Origin: an uncultured Lachnospiraceae bacterium
Lineage (GTDB): Bacteria; Bacillota; Clostridia; Lachnospirales; Lachnospiraceae
Assembly: GCA_902802515.1 (NCBI GenBank)
Contig: CADCMM010000004.1
Span: forward strand, 1-64,000
DNA: 64,000 nt
Reading direction: 5' to 3'
The translations under genes were made by a program, and so were the position numbers. Under the pieces are notes generated by a model. It worked only from the letters and a program-made list of their open reading frames with translations. It had not been told where the DNA came from and did not search any database. Shown here one piece after another: positions 41,608 through 51,388 of the stretch. Positions within the stretch are counted from its first letter, which is position 1, and each line of letters starts with the position of its first letter.

Positions 41608-42915
41608 TTATAAAAGCTGTCCGGCCAGATAATTGACAAACTGCTGCGCTGTTCTGCCGGAGATGCCGCCGTGGGACATTTCCCACTGATTCGCCCTCCG
41701 GTTTAATTCTTCTTCCGGAAGTTCAATCTGGTTCTTTTTCGCCAGTTCCGAGACGATATGGAAAAATTCTTTCTGGGAAGGTTTGGAATAATTAATGGTC
41801 ACACCAAACCGGTAAGCCAGTGAGAGTTTTTCCTCCATGGTATCAGAATGATGGATATCGGAGGATACTTCCATGTCCGCCCGGTCTTTCCAGACCTCCT
41901 TGATCAGATGGCGTCGGTTTGAAGTGGCGTAGATCAGCACATTATCCGGTTTCGTCTCCACACCGCCCTCGATCACTGCCTTCAAGAACTTATACTCTGT
42001 CTCAAAATCCTCAAAGGAAAGATCATCCATGTAAATAATAAATTTGTAATTCCGGTTCTTGATCTGCGCTATGATCTTTGACAGATCCTTGAACTGATAC
42101 TTATAGATCTCGATCATCCGAAGCCCTGAACCATAGAACTCATTTACAATGGCCTTTATGCTGGTGGATTTTCCGGTTCCGCTGTCTCCGTACAGCAGTA
42201 CATTGTTGGCCTTTCTTCCTTCCACAAACGCTTTCGTATTATCTACCAGTTTCTGCTTCTGGATCTCGTAGCCCACCAGATCGTCCAGCACTACCTTATC
42301 CATATTATTGATGGGAAGGAATCCCACCTCACCATCTTCCCTCTCCCGGATGCGGAAGGCTTTATTCATGCCAAAAAGTCCCACGCCGTACGACCGGTAA
42401 AAATCCGTGACACAGGTGAAGAACTCTTTTTCATCCGCCGCCGTCTCCAGCCTCTCGCTCAGCTCCTGCACTTTATCGCTAACATTCTTATTGTACATCA
42501 GCTCAGGCTTTTGGATCGCCCGGTAATCATTCAGACAGGAAAAACAGTCGATGCCAAGATATGCCTCCAGCTTTCCGAAATCATAGTGGAACAGCTCCAA
42601 AAATACCTGAAAGTCATTCAAAGCAAAACGGTTTACCGTTCCGTCCTTTACTCCTATCTTCTCACAGGTAACGCTGAAAGGGTTCTCATCCATGAGCAAC
42701 AGGTATGTCAGATAATTATGCCATAGATTTTTGTCAAAACCGTATTTGGTAGATACCTCCAGCACGGTCCGGACCTGCCGGTAACTTCTCCGAATAAGTT
42801 CCTCTCTGTCATCGTTTTTTGCATCCACCTCTCTGCAGATACCGCATAATTCCTGCAGTACGGGGTCCAAGCCCACATTTCCATATAACAATAATTTTGA
42901 AACAAACCGGTACAT
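41608..42915 (-). CDS. DUF815-family AAA+ ATPase
   Basis: Cytoplasmic P-loop ATPase of 435 aa. An N-terminal helical half of about 220 residues precedes LLYGDSGTGKSTSIKAI (Walker A), YKFIIYMDDLSFEDFE (Walker B) and YATSNRRHLI (sensor region), the recognisable DUF815 core. The C-terminal lid ends SHGGISGRTAQQFVNYLAG. Its cellular role is not established. It lies 88 bases upstream of the RelA/SpoT-like gene on the same strand, with a candidate internal promoter between them. Confidence 0.85.
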   Translation of the reverse strand: MYRFVSKLLLYGNVGLDPVLQELCGICREVDAKNDDREELIRRSYRQVRTVLEVSTKYGFDKNLWHNYLTYLLLMDENPFSVTCEKIGVKDGTVNRFALNDFQVFLELFHYDFGKLEAYLGIDCFSCLNDYRAIQKPELMYNKNVSDKVQELSERLETAADEKEFFTCVTDFYRSYGVGLFGMNKAFRIREREDGEVGFLPINNMDKVVLDDLVGYEIQKQKLVDNTKAFVEGRKANNVLLYGDSGTGKSTSIKAIVNEFYGSGLRMIEIYKYQFKDLSKIIAQIKNRNYKFIIYMDDLSFEDFETEYKFLKAVIEGGVETKPDNVLIYATSNRRHLIKEVWKDRADMEVSSDIHHSDTMEEKLSLAYRFGVTINYSKPSQKEFFHIVSELAKKNQIELPEEELNRRANQWEMSHGGISGRTAQQFVNYLAGQLL

Positions 42916-42957
42916 TTTCCCATCCTCCCATTTCCTGTTATTTCTTGTAAACTTCTA

Positions 42958-43842
42958 TTATCTGTTTTCCGTCTTTCTCTGACCGTAAATACTTTGCACA
43001 AGAATCCCGCCAACAATAAACAATACTGCAATGACGGCTCTTGCCCGAATTTCTTCTTTCAAAAAAATGGCCGAAACTATCAATGATAAGAATGGCGTAA
43101 GATAGGCCATATTCGCAACTGTCGCTGTGTTATCCGTTTCCTTCAGAGCCAATGCCCATAAAAGATACGCAACCGCGTCGATCACAATACCAAGCCACAG
43201 GATCCCTATCCAGGACATTCCCCTGATCGGCACCCATGTTTCCGTCATAAACCCAAACACTCCACCTAAGACGGCAACCGTCAGCCATATCACCATCATG
43301 GTAATGTTCTGGTCGTAGTCTGCTTTTTTATTGAGAACAGAAAACAGACCATAGCAGGCGGCAGCTATGATACAGCAGATGATACCGACCGTTCCATTCC
43401 CCTCTCCCACCGTTGTATTTCCATATGTCAGAATAATAATGCCAATAAAAGAGCAGACCATTGCCGCAATTTTTATTCCGGTGAGCTTCTCTTTCAAAAT
43501 AATAGCCGAAAAGAAAACGAGCATCATCGGCCACAGGTAATTTAAGATACACGCCTCTTGTGAACTGAGGATGGACAGTCCATGATAGTACAGTGCTGAA
43601 TACAGGAACAGGCCGACAAAGCCAAGACCTGCCATGATCCCAATTTCTTTCTTTCCATAGTTATGTATCTTTTTTATATTTCCATTGCATATATTCACAA
43701 GCAAGAGAAATAAAAAAGCAAATATGCTGCTGACCGAGAGCGCTTCCAGATCTGGGATATTAAAAAGCAGGCTTTTCACGATCGCCGCCAAAGTTGACCA
43801 GATCAGAACCGTGATCAATCCATAGATATAATTCTTCTTCAT
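42958..43842 (-). CDS. DMT-family (EamA) transporter
   Basis: 294 aa with ten hydrophobic segments forming two EamA repeats. Visible motifs are YALYYHGL-like LYSALYYHGLSIL, EACILNYLWPMMLVFFSAII and the second repeat ATVANMAYLTPFLSLIVSAI. The substrate is unknown, and amino-acid or metabolite export is common in this family. Its ATG overlaps the stop of a truncated acetyltransferase ORF (ATGA), so translation may be coupled. Confidence 0.85.
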   Translation of the reverse strand: MKKNYIYGLITVLIWSTLAAIVKSLLFNIPDLEALSVSSIFAFLFLLLVNICNGNIKKIHNYGKKEIGIMAGLGFVGLFLYSALYYHGLSILSSQEACILNYLWPMMLVFFSAIILKEKLTGIKIAAMVCSFIGIIILTYGNTTVGEGNGTVGIICCIIAAACYGLFSVLNKKADYDQNITMMVIWLTVAVLGGVFGFMTETWVPIRGMSWIGILWLGIVIDAVAYLLWALALKETDNTATVANMAYLTPFLSLIVSAIFLKEEIRARAVIAVLFIVGGILVQSIYGQRKTENR

Positions 43843-43973
43843 TTTTCAAAGCCTTTCTTCATATTTTCATAAATGCGTCCCCCGTTTCCGTTTTCACGCA
43901 TAAACTTACCCGCAGATGCATACAGAGTCAGAACTGTCTCTATATCTTTCTTTTCTGTCTTTCTTATGTACAT
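43839..43973 (-). pseudogene. Truncated GNAT acetyltransferase, N-terminal 44 residues
   Basis: ORF MYIRKTEKKDIETVLTLYAS, then KFMRENGNGGRIYENM, is the start of a GNAT protein of the family that normally continues for about 170 residues. It has a good ribosome site (AGGCGGG). Its TGA overlaps the ATG of the EamA gene. The acetyl-CoA binding half is missing. Just upstream (43993-44053) a second out-of-frame remnant ends in the residues IHKAQKY. Confidence 0.6.
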
Positions 43974-44053
43974 TTCAAGCCCGCCTTGTCAATTAATATT
44001 TCTGTGCTTTGTGAATCAGCGCCGCTTCTGTATCGGCTCCCATCCCCATTTCC

Positions 44054-44437
44054 TTATACCGTCAGTTCTATCTGATTTCCCTCGATGCCAACTACACAGC
44101 TTTCATAGTAGCCGTCTCCGGTGGTGCGCGGTCCGCTCACCACTTCATAACCATCCTCTTTCAGGCGGGTTGTCAACTCATCCACCTTCTCCTTGCTGCC
44201 GAGACTGAATGCCACATGAATAAAACCGGTACGGGCTAAGGCTTTTTCTGCATCTTGCATTCCCGGCTTATTCATGATCTCCAACCTTGCTCCATCCCCA
44301 AAGGAGATAAAATAGGAACGGAAATCTGTCGTTTGATTGTGATACCCCTCATTTGCTTTGCCGTCCAGATATCCAACAAAGAAATCTTTCGCCTGTTCCA
44401 GATTATTTACATACATTGCAACATGCTCTATCTTCAT
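44054..44437 (-). CDS. VOC-family (glyoxalase/bleomycin resistance-like) protein
   Basis: 127 aa with the paired beta-alpha-beta-beta-beta fold: EHVAMYVNNLEQAKDFF at the start, ARLEIMNKPG in the middle and FIHVAFSLGSKEKVDELTTR for the second module, ending GNQIELTV. The metal ligands expected are His in EHVAM, Glu in LEIM, His in IHVAF and Glu in IELTV. The ATG at 44437 follows GGGAGG. A longer frame start upstream is not needed. Substrate unknown. Confidence 0.85.
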   Translation of the reverse strand: MKIEHVAMYVNNLEQAKDFFVGYLDGKANEGYHNQTTDFRSYFISFGDGARLEIMNKPGMQDAEKALARTGFIHVAFSLGSKEKVDELTTRLKEDGYEVVSGPRTTGDGYYESCVVGIEGNQIELTV

Positions 44438-44488
44438 AATTTTAAATCCTCCCTTACTGCCATTCTTGATTATACTGGAAATCATATC

Positions 44489-45037
44489 TTACACTTCCGC
44501 CACAACACGGCACGGCAGTCCTGTCATTTCCGCATAATTCATTGGATAGGTGTTGATAACGCAGCGGCCTATGACCGCTTTTAAATCACAAAGGTTCTCT
44601 ACGATAAATACACCATGATCAGCACAATGCTGGTCCATAGACGTATGCTCTTTACCGTTACGCACCCCGGCACAGTCCACTCCGATAATGGAAACATTTT
44701 TTGCAAGCAACGCATCGATCAGTATATTCGAAAGCGCCGGGTGAGAAGAAAAATATTCTTTGCTGCCATACGGAACTTCATCAATATATCCAGTAAAAAA
44801 TGCAACAAACATATGGGATTCTATTGCACCTAAATCAATATCTGTTATATCGATATCCCTGTTCCTTACACCTGACACATCAAAAACAATTCCCTGTCTG
44901 CGGGTATACTCCAGAGGGAATTCCTTGTTCATGACATCGAAATGTGTGCCAAGATGACCGACCAACGCCTTCTTTAGGTTTCCCTGCGCGTCTTTTGTCA
45001 TTTTCGGTGTGATCTTCAAAGTAATATCAACCAGCAT
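44489..45037 (-). CDS. Cyclase-family (kynurenine formamidase-like) protein
   Basis: 182 aa. The family signature HLGTHFDVMNKEF (HxGTHxD metal site) is present, with GVDCAGVRNGKEHTSMDQHC later, matching the second metal-binding region. These proteins hydrolyse or cyclise small amides or esters, and the real substrate here is not known. The ATG at 45037 has GGAGG upstream. It lies 51 bases before the VOC gene. Confidence 0.8.
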   Translation of the reverse strand: MLVDITLKITPKMTKDAQGNLKKALVGHLGTHFDVMNKEFPLEYTRRQGIVFDVSGVRNRDIDITDIDLGAIESHMFVAFFTGYIDEVPYGSKEYFSSHPALSNILIDALLAKNVSIIGVDCAGVRNGKEHTSMDQHCADHGVFIVENLCDLKAVIGRCVINTYPMNYAEMTGLPCRVVAEV

Positions 45038-45111
45038 ATATAGCCTCCGTCTCTTTTTATATGATAAGATTATCTTACGCTTCGTCAACGTCTTAATTTC
45101 GTGTATTTCCT

Positions 45112-46301
45112 TTATAACCAGCGCCTGAATTCAGAATAATCCCTACTCAGGGTTCTCATCACGATCACCGTCCCGACACATCCACTGATGATTGAAAAGA
45201 TGATCATGCCCGATACGCCGACGATATCCAACAGTGCGCCTCCGAGCAACGCTCCGAACACATTCCCGATAGAAAGCGTCATCGTCATATAAGCCTGCCC
45301 CTTGATCTTGTCTTTCTCTTCCATAACCTGATTCGTATAGTAGACCGACGAAACCGCCATAAGCCCCCAGCCAAAGGGCTGAAGAAACTGGACCGCATAA
45401 AATGAGAGAATATTCCACGCCGCGAGAGAACCGATGGCTTTCAGGGTATAGAAGATACCGGATATGCCAAGCCAGAACCCTGCTCCCCTCTTTTTCAGGA
45501 AAACCGGAAACAGGATCATCGTAAGCAGTTCGGAAATGGCCGCCAGCGCCATCGCGGTCCCCATCTCCGCGCTTCCGCCGCCCTTGGACACCACGATCTG
45601 GTAGGTAAAATTATTGAGTGGGACATGGCATATATAGATGAACGAACAGCCGATCAGGATACGTGAGAAAGACCGGTATCTCTTGAAAAACGCTGTCGGT
45701 GCCGACCTGTCCTGCTGCCACTCTCCTGCCGGGTCAACGGTATCATGACTCTTTTTTCGGAACGGATATACCGCAATGATCATGACAAATACAATCGAAA
45801 CAATGACTACGGCAACCGGCTGGACTGTGATACCTTTTCTTGAGACAAGACTGCCCAGTGAGTAAGACATTACAGAGTATCCAATAGATCCTACCGCCCT
45901 CGCCGCGCTGAAATTCAATTTCTTCCCCTGATTTACACTCTCTGTTGCCAACGCGTTGACGAGCGGCGTCAATAACTGGGTCAGGATGATCGCCAGACCA
46001 AACAGCAGCCCGTTCAACAATGGCATACTCCCATGCACAAAAAAGAGTGCGGCGCCAAGTATCATTTCACCACAGGAGATCCCCAAAATAATTTTTTTAA
46101 TGACGGACTATTCTCCCTATCCGCATAGGAAGCCAATGCAGGCTGTATAAATACTGACAAGCCGCAAGCCGCTGCAACGGTCAGTCCGATCTGAGAATTT
46201 GTCAGGCCGTTTTCCAAAAGAAAAACACTTGAAAAATTGTTGACCGTTCCAAACAAGAACCAGAAGCAGAACTGAATGCCCGCATAAAAAATTGTCATCA
46301 T
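45112..46301 (-). pseudogene. MFS transporter split by a frameshift at an A7 run
   Basis: Two reading frames together encode a 12-helix MFS_1-like permease. The first ends SLKKLFWGSPVVK with TGA. One base back, the second continues KKIILGISCGEM through the rest, including VPLNNFTYQIVVSKGGGSAE and LQPFGWGLMAVSSVYYTNQV. The switch is at seven A residues (complement of 46092-46098), in codons TTA-AAA-AAA, which is a slippery X-XXY-YYZ heptamer. So this may be an inactive gene, a phase-variable gene, a programmed frameshift or a homopolymer read error. Start ATG 46301 follows AGGAGG. Confidence 0.75.
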
Positions 46302-46347
46302 ATCAGAATTTCCTCCTGTCAAACAAGTAAAAAGGATATAAGCTACA

Positions 46348-47715
46348 CTATTCTATGTCCGTGTAAAGATCATCCCTTGTGATATTGTGAAGCCATTTTT
46401 TGCTTCGGTAATGAGCTATCACCCAGGGCCATTTCACAAATTCATCTGTACACATCAGAAAATATACCCACATCGCCGGAAGACGCAGCACTGCGGCAGC
46501 CAGAAACGCAAGCGGAACACCATAAGCCCACATGTCCACGGTATCACAAATAAATCCCCATCTGCTGTCGCCGCCCGCCCGGAATACCCCGGCGATCAGC
46601 GTTGTATTGACCGCGGCACCCATGACATAATACGAATTAATAAACAGCATCGTCCGCAGATAGCCCTTGCCTGTAGCAGTCAGGTCAGCGAAGCTCAATA
46701 TGACCGGCATGGATGCCAGAATAATCACACCGCCAATCGCACCAAATAGAACCGTCAGACGCATCACCTGTTTAGACGCCATATCCGCGTCTGTCAACCG
46801 GTCATCTCCAATGAGCTGCCCCAGCAGGACGCCTCCCGCGCTGGCGACACTTGCCGCGAGGATCGATCCGAAACTACGAGCTAAGGACGCAAAGGAATTG
46901 GCCGCGACCACATCAGCCCCCAGAAACTGGCCGATCACAACGGAATACGTAGAGAACGCAAGCCCCCATGACGCGTCATTAAGCACCGCCGGCACGGCCA
47001 TCCTCATGAAATCCTTCAGAAGCAGGCGGTTGGATTGAAATATCGCGGACAAACGCAGCTTTACATCCCTGCTTGTCTTTGAGACGATAAAGCATAACAC
47101 AAGTTCCAATAACCGGGATATGGATGTGGCCAGCGCAACGCCTATAGCACCAAGTTTCGGCGTGCCAAACATCCCAAAGATGAAAACTGCATTCAGCAGG
47201 ATATTCAGTGAAAACGCAAATGTATTCAGCGCAGTCGCAGCGGCCACACGTCCAATGCTCCGCAGGGTTGCAAGATATACTTCAATGATTCCCCAGCAAA
47301 GATAAGCGCCACTGATGCAGCGAAGGTACCGCGAACCGATTTCAATCAATTCCGGATCCGGTGTAAATACACGCATCATAAATTGAGGAAAGAAAAGCGC
47401 TCCAACAGCAAACACGCCGGAGATGATCAGAGAGAAACGGAGCGCAATTCCCTCCACCAGATGGATGGTGCGGATATCCTTCTTTCCATAGTACTGTGCG
47501 CTCAGCATGGTAACGCCAGTACCGATGCCATAAAGTATCATAAACAATATATTGGCATACTGCGCAGCCAGTGAGACTGCTGATATATGTGCCTGCCCGA
47601 CATAGTTCAGCATAACGACATCTGCTGAGCTCACAGCAGTACTTAAAAGGTTTTGAAAAATAATCGGCACAGTCAGTTTCATAATCTGACTATAGTGGTT
47701 TGGATGATCACGCAT
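46348..47715 (-). CDS. MATE-family multidrug/metabolite exporter
   Basis: 455 aa with twelve hydrophobic segments in two MATE halves. Helix 1 motif MKLTVPIIFQNLLSTAVSSA, GTGVTMLSAQYYGKKD, and the second half VPAVLNDASWGLAFSTYSVV are typical. It is divergent from an AraC regulator and precedes the frameshifted MFS gene, forming a likely export/resistance cluster. Cation-coupled efflux is the family role. The substrate is unknown. Confidence 0.88.
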   Translation of the reverse strand: MRDHPNHYSQIMKLTVPIIFQNLLSTAVSSADVVMLNYVGQAHISAVSLAAQYANILFMILYGIGTGVTMLSAQYYGKKDIRTIHLVEGIALRFSLIISGVFAVGALFFPQFMMRVFTPDPELIEIGSRYLRCISGAYLCWGIIEVYLATLRSIGRVAAATALNTFAFSLNILLNAVFIFGMFGTPKLGAIGVALATSISRLLELVLCFIVSKTSRDVKLRLSAIFQSNRLLLKDFMRMAVPAVLNDASWGLAFSTYSVVIGQFLGADVVAANSFASLARSFGSILAASVASAGGVLLGQLIGDDRLTDADMASKQVMRLTVLFGAIGGVIILASMPVILSFADLTATGKGYLRTMLFINSYYVMGAAVNTTLIAGVFRAGGDSRWGFICDTVDMWAYGVPLAFLAAAVLRLPAMWVYFLMCTDEFVKWPWVIAHYRSKKWLHNITRDDLYTDIE

Positions 47716-47727
47716 ATCTGCCTCTCC

Positions 47728-47764
47728 TTGCTTTTTCTATCGTGTTTCGATATAATCATATCGT
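47728..47764 (+). promoter_or_regulatory. Promoter of the AraC gene with an overlapping dyad
   Basis: TTGCTT (47728-47733), 17 bases, TATAAT (47751-47756). The -10 lies in the palindrome CGATATAATCATATCG (47749-47764), a candidate operator in the 97-base gap shared with the divergent MATE gene. Confidence 0.6.
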
Positions 47765-47812
47765 TGAACTTGAAGAAAGGAAAGCGTTATATCGCCATAA
47801 ATATAGAAGGAT

Positions 47813-48742
47813 ATGAACATTTTACCAAATCAACAGACCGCCATCGATGATCAGACACTCAGGGAGATAACTCTGGACTCCTTTCGGGGTCTCGGTTACC
47901 GGGCAGATTTATTTGATCTTCAAACCTTTCCGGCCAGTTCCTGCCCCTGGCACTGGCACAATGAGGTTGAAGTGTTTTTTATGGAGCAGGGATCACTGAT
48001 TTACCGTACGCCAAATAGAATGCTTCGCTTTGACAAGGGCGACGTAGGCTTCATCAATGCGGATATTCTTCATATGACAAAAGCTGTTGGCAGTTCCCCG
48101 TCGATGCAGCAGTATCATATATTTCTCCCCCAGATGCTTGCATGCCCGCTGAACAGCACGATTGAAACTCGGTACTTGGAGCCGTTGTCAAAGAATAACT
48201 CCGCGGATCTGGTTCGTTTTTCTGCCCATACCACACAGGCTAAAGACATGCGTGGATATATGAATCGTGCCTATGCTCTCTATACACAGAAACCATTTGG
48301 ATTTGAAATTCGCCTGCGCAACGCGGTTAGCGAACTGTGGCTGCTGCTATTGGAAAATATGCCTGAGACAACAAAAGTTTCCGTTAGCCATGATCTCGAA
48401 CGGGTGCGTTCGATGGTTCACTATATCGAAACCAACTATGCCGAGAAGATCTCACTTGAAGACATTGCCGGTGCTGCCTGCATCGGAAAAGGCGAAGGCG
48501 CGCGTTGCTTCAAGCGCATGCTTCACATGACACCGTTTACTTTTCTGATCAGCTACCGGATCGACCGGGCCAAAGAAATGCTGTCTCATTCTGGGGAAAC
48601 AGTCACCAACATCAGTCTCAGTTGTGGCTTCCCGAGCCAAAACTACTTTTGTAAGGTGTTTCGTGAGAAGACGGGAATGACGCCATTGGAGTACCATATC
48701 AGTATCAGAAAATCTCCGTACTGCCAAGCCCCTATCATTTAA
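47813..48742 (+). CDS. AraC-family transcriptional regulator
   Basis: 309 aa. An N-terminal cupin sensor domain (CPWHWHNEVEVFFMEQGSL) is followed by the two helix-turn-helix units of AraC (KISLEDIAGAACIGKGEGAR and VTNISLSCGFPSQNYFCKVF) and the end FREKTGMTPLEYH. Divergent from the MATE exporter, which it probably controls. The 3' end overlaps the convergent aldo-keto reductase gene by four bases. Confidence 0.9.
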   Translation: MNILPNQQTAIDDQTLREITLDSFRGLGYRADLFDLQTFPASSCPWHWHNEVEVFFMEQGSLIYRTPNRMLRFDKGDVGFINADILHMTKAVGSSPSMQQYHIFLPQMLACPLNSTIETRYLEPLSKNNSADLVRFSAHTTQAKDMRGYMNRAYALYTQKPFGFEIRLRNAVSELWLLLLENMPETTKVSVSHDLERVRSMVHYIETNYAEKISLEDIAGAACIGKGEGARCFKRMLHMTPFTFLISYRIDRAKEMLSHSGETVTNISLSCGFPSQNYFCKVFREKTGMTPLEYHISIRKSPYCQAPII

Positions 48743-49872
48743 CTTTCAAAGGTCTTTGCCACATTTGTCAGCAGATCCCTGATCGGCAGATGCTGCGGAC
48801 AGACCTTTTCACATTTTCCGCACTTGATACAGTCGGATGCTTTCCCGTGGCCATTTCCGGTAATGATGTTGCTATAGTAATAACCTGTATTCCAGTTATG
48901 GAACGTTTCATGTGCATTCAGAGAAGCAAACATATCCGGTATGCGGATACCTTTGGGACATTCATTTTCATCGATGCAATAGCGGCACGAAGTACAGGAA
49001 ATCAGATTCTGGCTCTTAAAAATGCCGCAGACCTGCCGCATCGCATCCATTTCTTTTTCCGAGAGCGGCTTAAAATCCTGCATTGCGCTGATGTTATCCT
49101 GCATCTGGGCCATATCGCTCATCCCGGAAAGCACCATTGCCATATTCGGAAAGCTCGCCGCATAGCGGATCGCGTAGCTTGCATTACTGCCGCCGTTCAG
49201 ATCCCGTAAGATTTGATCCGCTTCCTTTGGAAGATGAACAAGGCTGCCCCCCTTGACCGGCTCCATGACGATAACCGGTTTTCCATGCTTCTCACACACT
49301 TCTAAAACCTTGCGGGCTTCTACGGAGGCGTCCTCATAGTCCACATAGTTGAACTGGATCTGTACGATCTCCACTTCCGGATGCTCTGTCAGGATCATAT
49401 CCAGCACCTTTGCTTTGTCGTGAAATGAGATGCCGAAGTGCCTGATCAGTCCTTCTTCCTTAAAGCGGTACGCTGTTTCGTATGCCTTGCACCTCTTGAA
49501 TTTTTCATAATTGTTCTTATCCTGCGCATGCATCAGGTAAAAATCAAAATAGTCGACCTGACACCATCCAAGCTGCTGTTCAATAAACGGCCGGATATCC
49601 TCCTGTGAGCGAAAGTACGGCTCCGTCAACTTGTTTGTCAGAAGGAACTTTCCGCGGTCATATCTCTTTGATACGCAGTCGCCGATTGCCGTCTCTGACT
49701 GCCCGCCGATATATCCGTGCGCCGTGTCAAAATAATTAAACCCCGCATCAATAAAGGCGTCCGCCATCCGGCAAAATTCATCGTAATCAACTTTCCCTTC
49801 TTTCATTGGAAGGCGCATACAACCGAAGCCAAAATTCCCGTGAATCTCCTGAAAAAATTTACTTTCCTGCAT
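48739..49872 (-). CDS. Aldo/keto reductase with C-terminal 4Fe-4S ferredoxin domain
   Basis: 377 aa. An AKR barrel of about 280 residues with FGFGCMRLP, the catalytic Asp/Tyr region NYFDTAHGYIGGQSE, Lys in LTNKL and the His region DFYLMHAQ. The C-terminus has two Cys clusters, ISCTSCRYCIDENECPKGI and DCIKCGKCEKVCPQH, for iron-sulfur centres. Such fusions are common in strict anaerobes and suggest electron transfer to or from ferredoxin. AGGAGG ribosome site. Confidence 0.9.
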   Translation of the reverse strand: MQESKFFQEIHGNFGFGCMRLPMKEGKVDYDEFCRMADAFIDAGFNYFDTAHGYIGGQSETAIGDCVSKRYDRGKFLLTNKLTEPYFRSQEDIRPFIEQQLGWCQVDYFDFYLMHAQDKNNYEKFKRCKAYETAYRFKEEGLIRHFGISFHDKAKVLDMILTEHPEVEIVQIQFNYVDYEDASVEARKVLEVCEKHGKPVIVMEPVKGGSLVHLPKEADQILRDLNGGSNASYAIRYAASFPNMAMVLSGMSDMAQMQDNISAMQDFKPLSEKEMDAMRQVCGIFKSQNLISCTSCRYCIDENECPKGIRIPDMFASLNAHETFHNWNTGYYYSNIITGNGHGKASDCIKCGKCEKVCPQHLPIRDLLTNVAKTFES

Positions 49873-49902
49873 CTTCTCTCCTCCTTAATCATCGTTTCGT
49901 TT

Positions 49903-50103
49903 TCATATTACCTCATTTACAGCCTCCAATAATTCAATGCCGCTCCTTGTCCGAAATACTCCATCTCTGAAATTTCGGATATTATCAACCGAGCTGCTGC
50001 TTTCATCCGCATTTACAATATAGTCCGCTTCAACAAATATCTGATTTTCTTTCTCTTGTTTTTTAGTATCTGCCCCAGAAGTTCCGGTGCGTTTTGTTTC
50101 ACC
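49903..50103 (-). pseudogene. C-terminal remnant of an unrecognised gene
   Basis: An open frame of 66 codons without a start codon fills most of the 49873-50134 gap. It ends ADYIVNADESSSSVDNIR, then NFRDGVFRTRSGIELLEAV, which has the composition of a real soluble protein. An upstream stop and the absence of a ribosome site mark it as a relic. I cannot name the family. Confidence 0.35.
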
Positions 50104-50134
50104 TCAATATTTTGCCTCTGCAAAATGCATTCCC

Positions 50135-51328
50135 TTACCATTTCTTTTCAATCACTCCCATAATCATATTGCCGCAATAACTGCACACATAATTTTCATC
50201 CACCGCGCCGACAATAGAAGCGCCGCAGGACGGACACTGATCCTTGACGATCCGTTTTGCAAGAGCTGCCATAAGTTCCCCGTCATGCGCTTCCAGCGTA
50301 CAGTGAATAAGGTAACCCCGGCGGATAGCTCCTCTGACCAGCCGCAATTTTCTCTTTTTATCTGATGTCCTGCCGATGGCAGGCAGCTTCTCAGCCTTCA
50401 CAAACGGTATTTGACATTTGGCGAAAAACTCCGCGCAGGTATCCGCAGCGCAGGCATTGACCATTTTTCTTGCCCGCAGCAGCGCCAGCGGCGCAAGTAT
50501 CAGAAAAACAACCCCGCTGTAGATTGCGCTGTCCAGGATATCCGCTTTGATCAGGTCATAGGAATACAGATGGTTTTCCGGCGAAAGCAAGATCTTCTTC
50601 TGATATTCCTGGTCGAAGTAATGTGAGAGATCACTCAACGTCAGCATCAGCATGATAATCGCCACAAATGCGCCAAGAGCAAGAAGGATGCCAAACAGAG
50701 TTTTTTTGGTCTTGAGCCGTCTGGCCTTATAATAATCCGGTTTTTTTATACCTGCTTCAAACTCATTGGAAATGCTGTAAAACCGTTCTTCTGTCAAGAC
50801 CTTGGCAAACAGATCTGTGCTGCCGCAGTAAGGACATATACCTGTGAAAAATACCCTTTTTTCGATATGGGCGCCACAGTTTTTGCATTCGCAGAGAGAG
50901 GTTTTGCTGTAGAGCTCCACGAGTTCCTTGCCGCCCTCCCCTTTTTGTTCATAATTTTTCATATACAGCCTGCGAAAAAGACGCAGCTGCCTTCTGATTT
51001 TTTTTACCTTTTTTCCGGTGACCTCCGCCAGATCGCGATATGTGATATATCCGCTAAGGTCTCCCTCGAAATAACTGGAATAAAAAGTTGCGCTGCCGAT
51101 CCATCTTCGGGAAATTGCCGTTGCGATCAGCAGGATCACGCCCATAACGGTACCCCTTATAGAAGTCGCCATAGACACTGCGTGCAGCGCGGTATCCGGA
51201 TCATTCCTGTAATACACAAACTCCGAAACAATATAGGAACCATCCAGCAGAATACAAAGTACGCCAAAAATTGTAAGAATAATATTCTTTATCCCCAATA
51301 ATTTAACCGTTTTTTCTTTTAAGTACAT
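50135..51328 (-). CDS. Membrane protein with two zinc ribbons, unknown function
   Basis: 397 aa. Two N-terminal helices (IILTIFGVLCILLDGSYIVS, TVMGVILLIATAIS), a cytosolic winged or helical segment (YITYRDLAEVTGKKVKKIRR), a first zinc ribbon CKNCGAHIEKRVFFTGICPY, two more helices, and a C-terminal ribbon CPSCGASIVGAVDENYVCSY followed by CGN. Each ribbon has two CxxC pairs. The middle part resembles PCI- or RING-associated architectures only in layout. Function unknown. GGGAGGAG ribosome site. Confidence 0.75.
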   Translation of the reverse strand: MYLKEKTVKLLGIKNIILTIFGVLCILLDGSYIVSEFVYYRNDPDTALHAVSMATSIRGTVMGVILLIATAISRRWIGSATFYSSYFEGDLSGYITYRDLAEVTGKKVKKIRRQLRLFRRLYMKNYEQKGEGGKELVELYSKTSLCECKNCGAHIEKRVFFTGICPYCGSTDLFAKVLTEERFYSISNEFEAGIKKPDYYKARRLKTKKTLFGILLALGAFVAIIMLMLTLSDLSHYFDQEYQKKILLSPENHLYSYDLIKADILDSAIYSGVVFLILAPLALLRARKMVNACAADTCAEFFAKCQIPFVKAEKLPAIGRTSDKKRKLRLVRGAIRRGYLIHCTLEAHDGELMAALAKRIVKDQCPSCGASIVGAVDENYVCSYCGNMIMGVIEKKW

Positions 51329-51388
51329 AACACGTCTCCTCCCATATCCATTCTAATGAGGTATGCCCGCCGGAAAGCAACACAGAGT

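Noticed and set aside
41520..41639. N-terminal extension of the RelA/SpoT-like protein
   Set aside because: It overlaps the end of the DUF815 gene, contains a promoter-like sequence and has no similarity to the family start.
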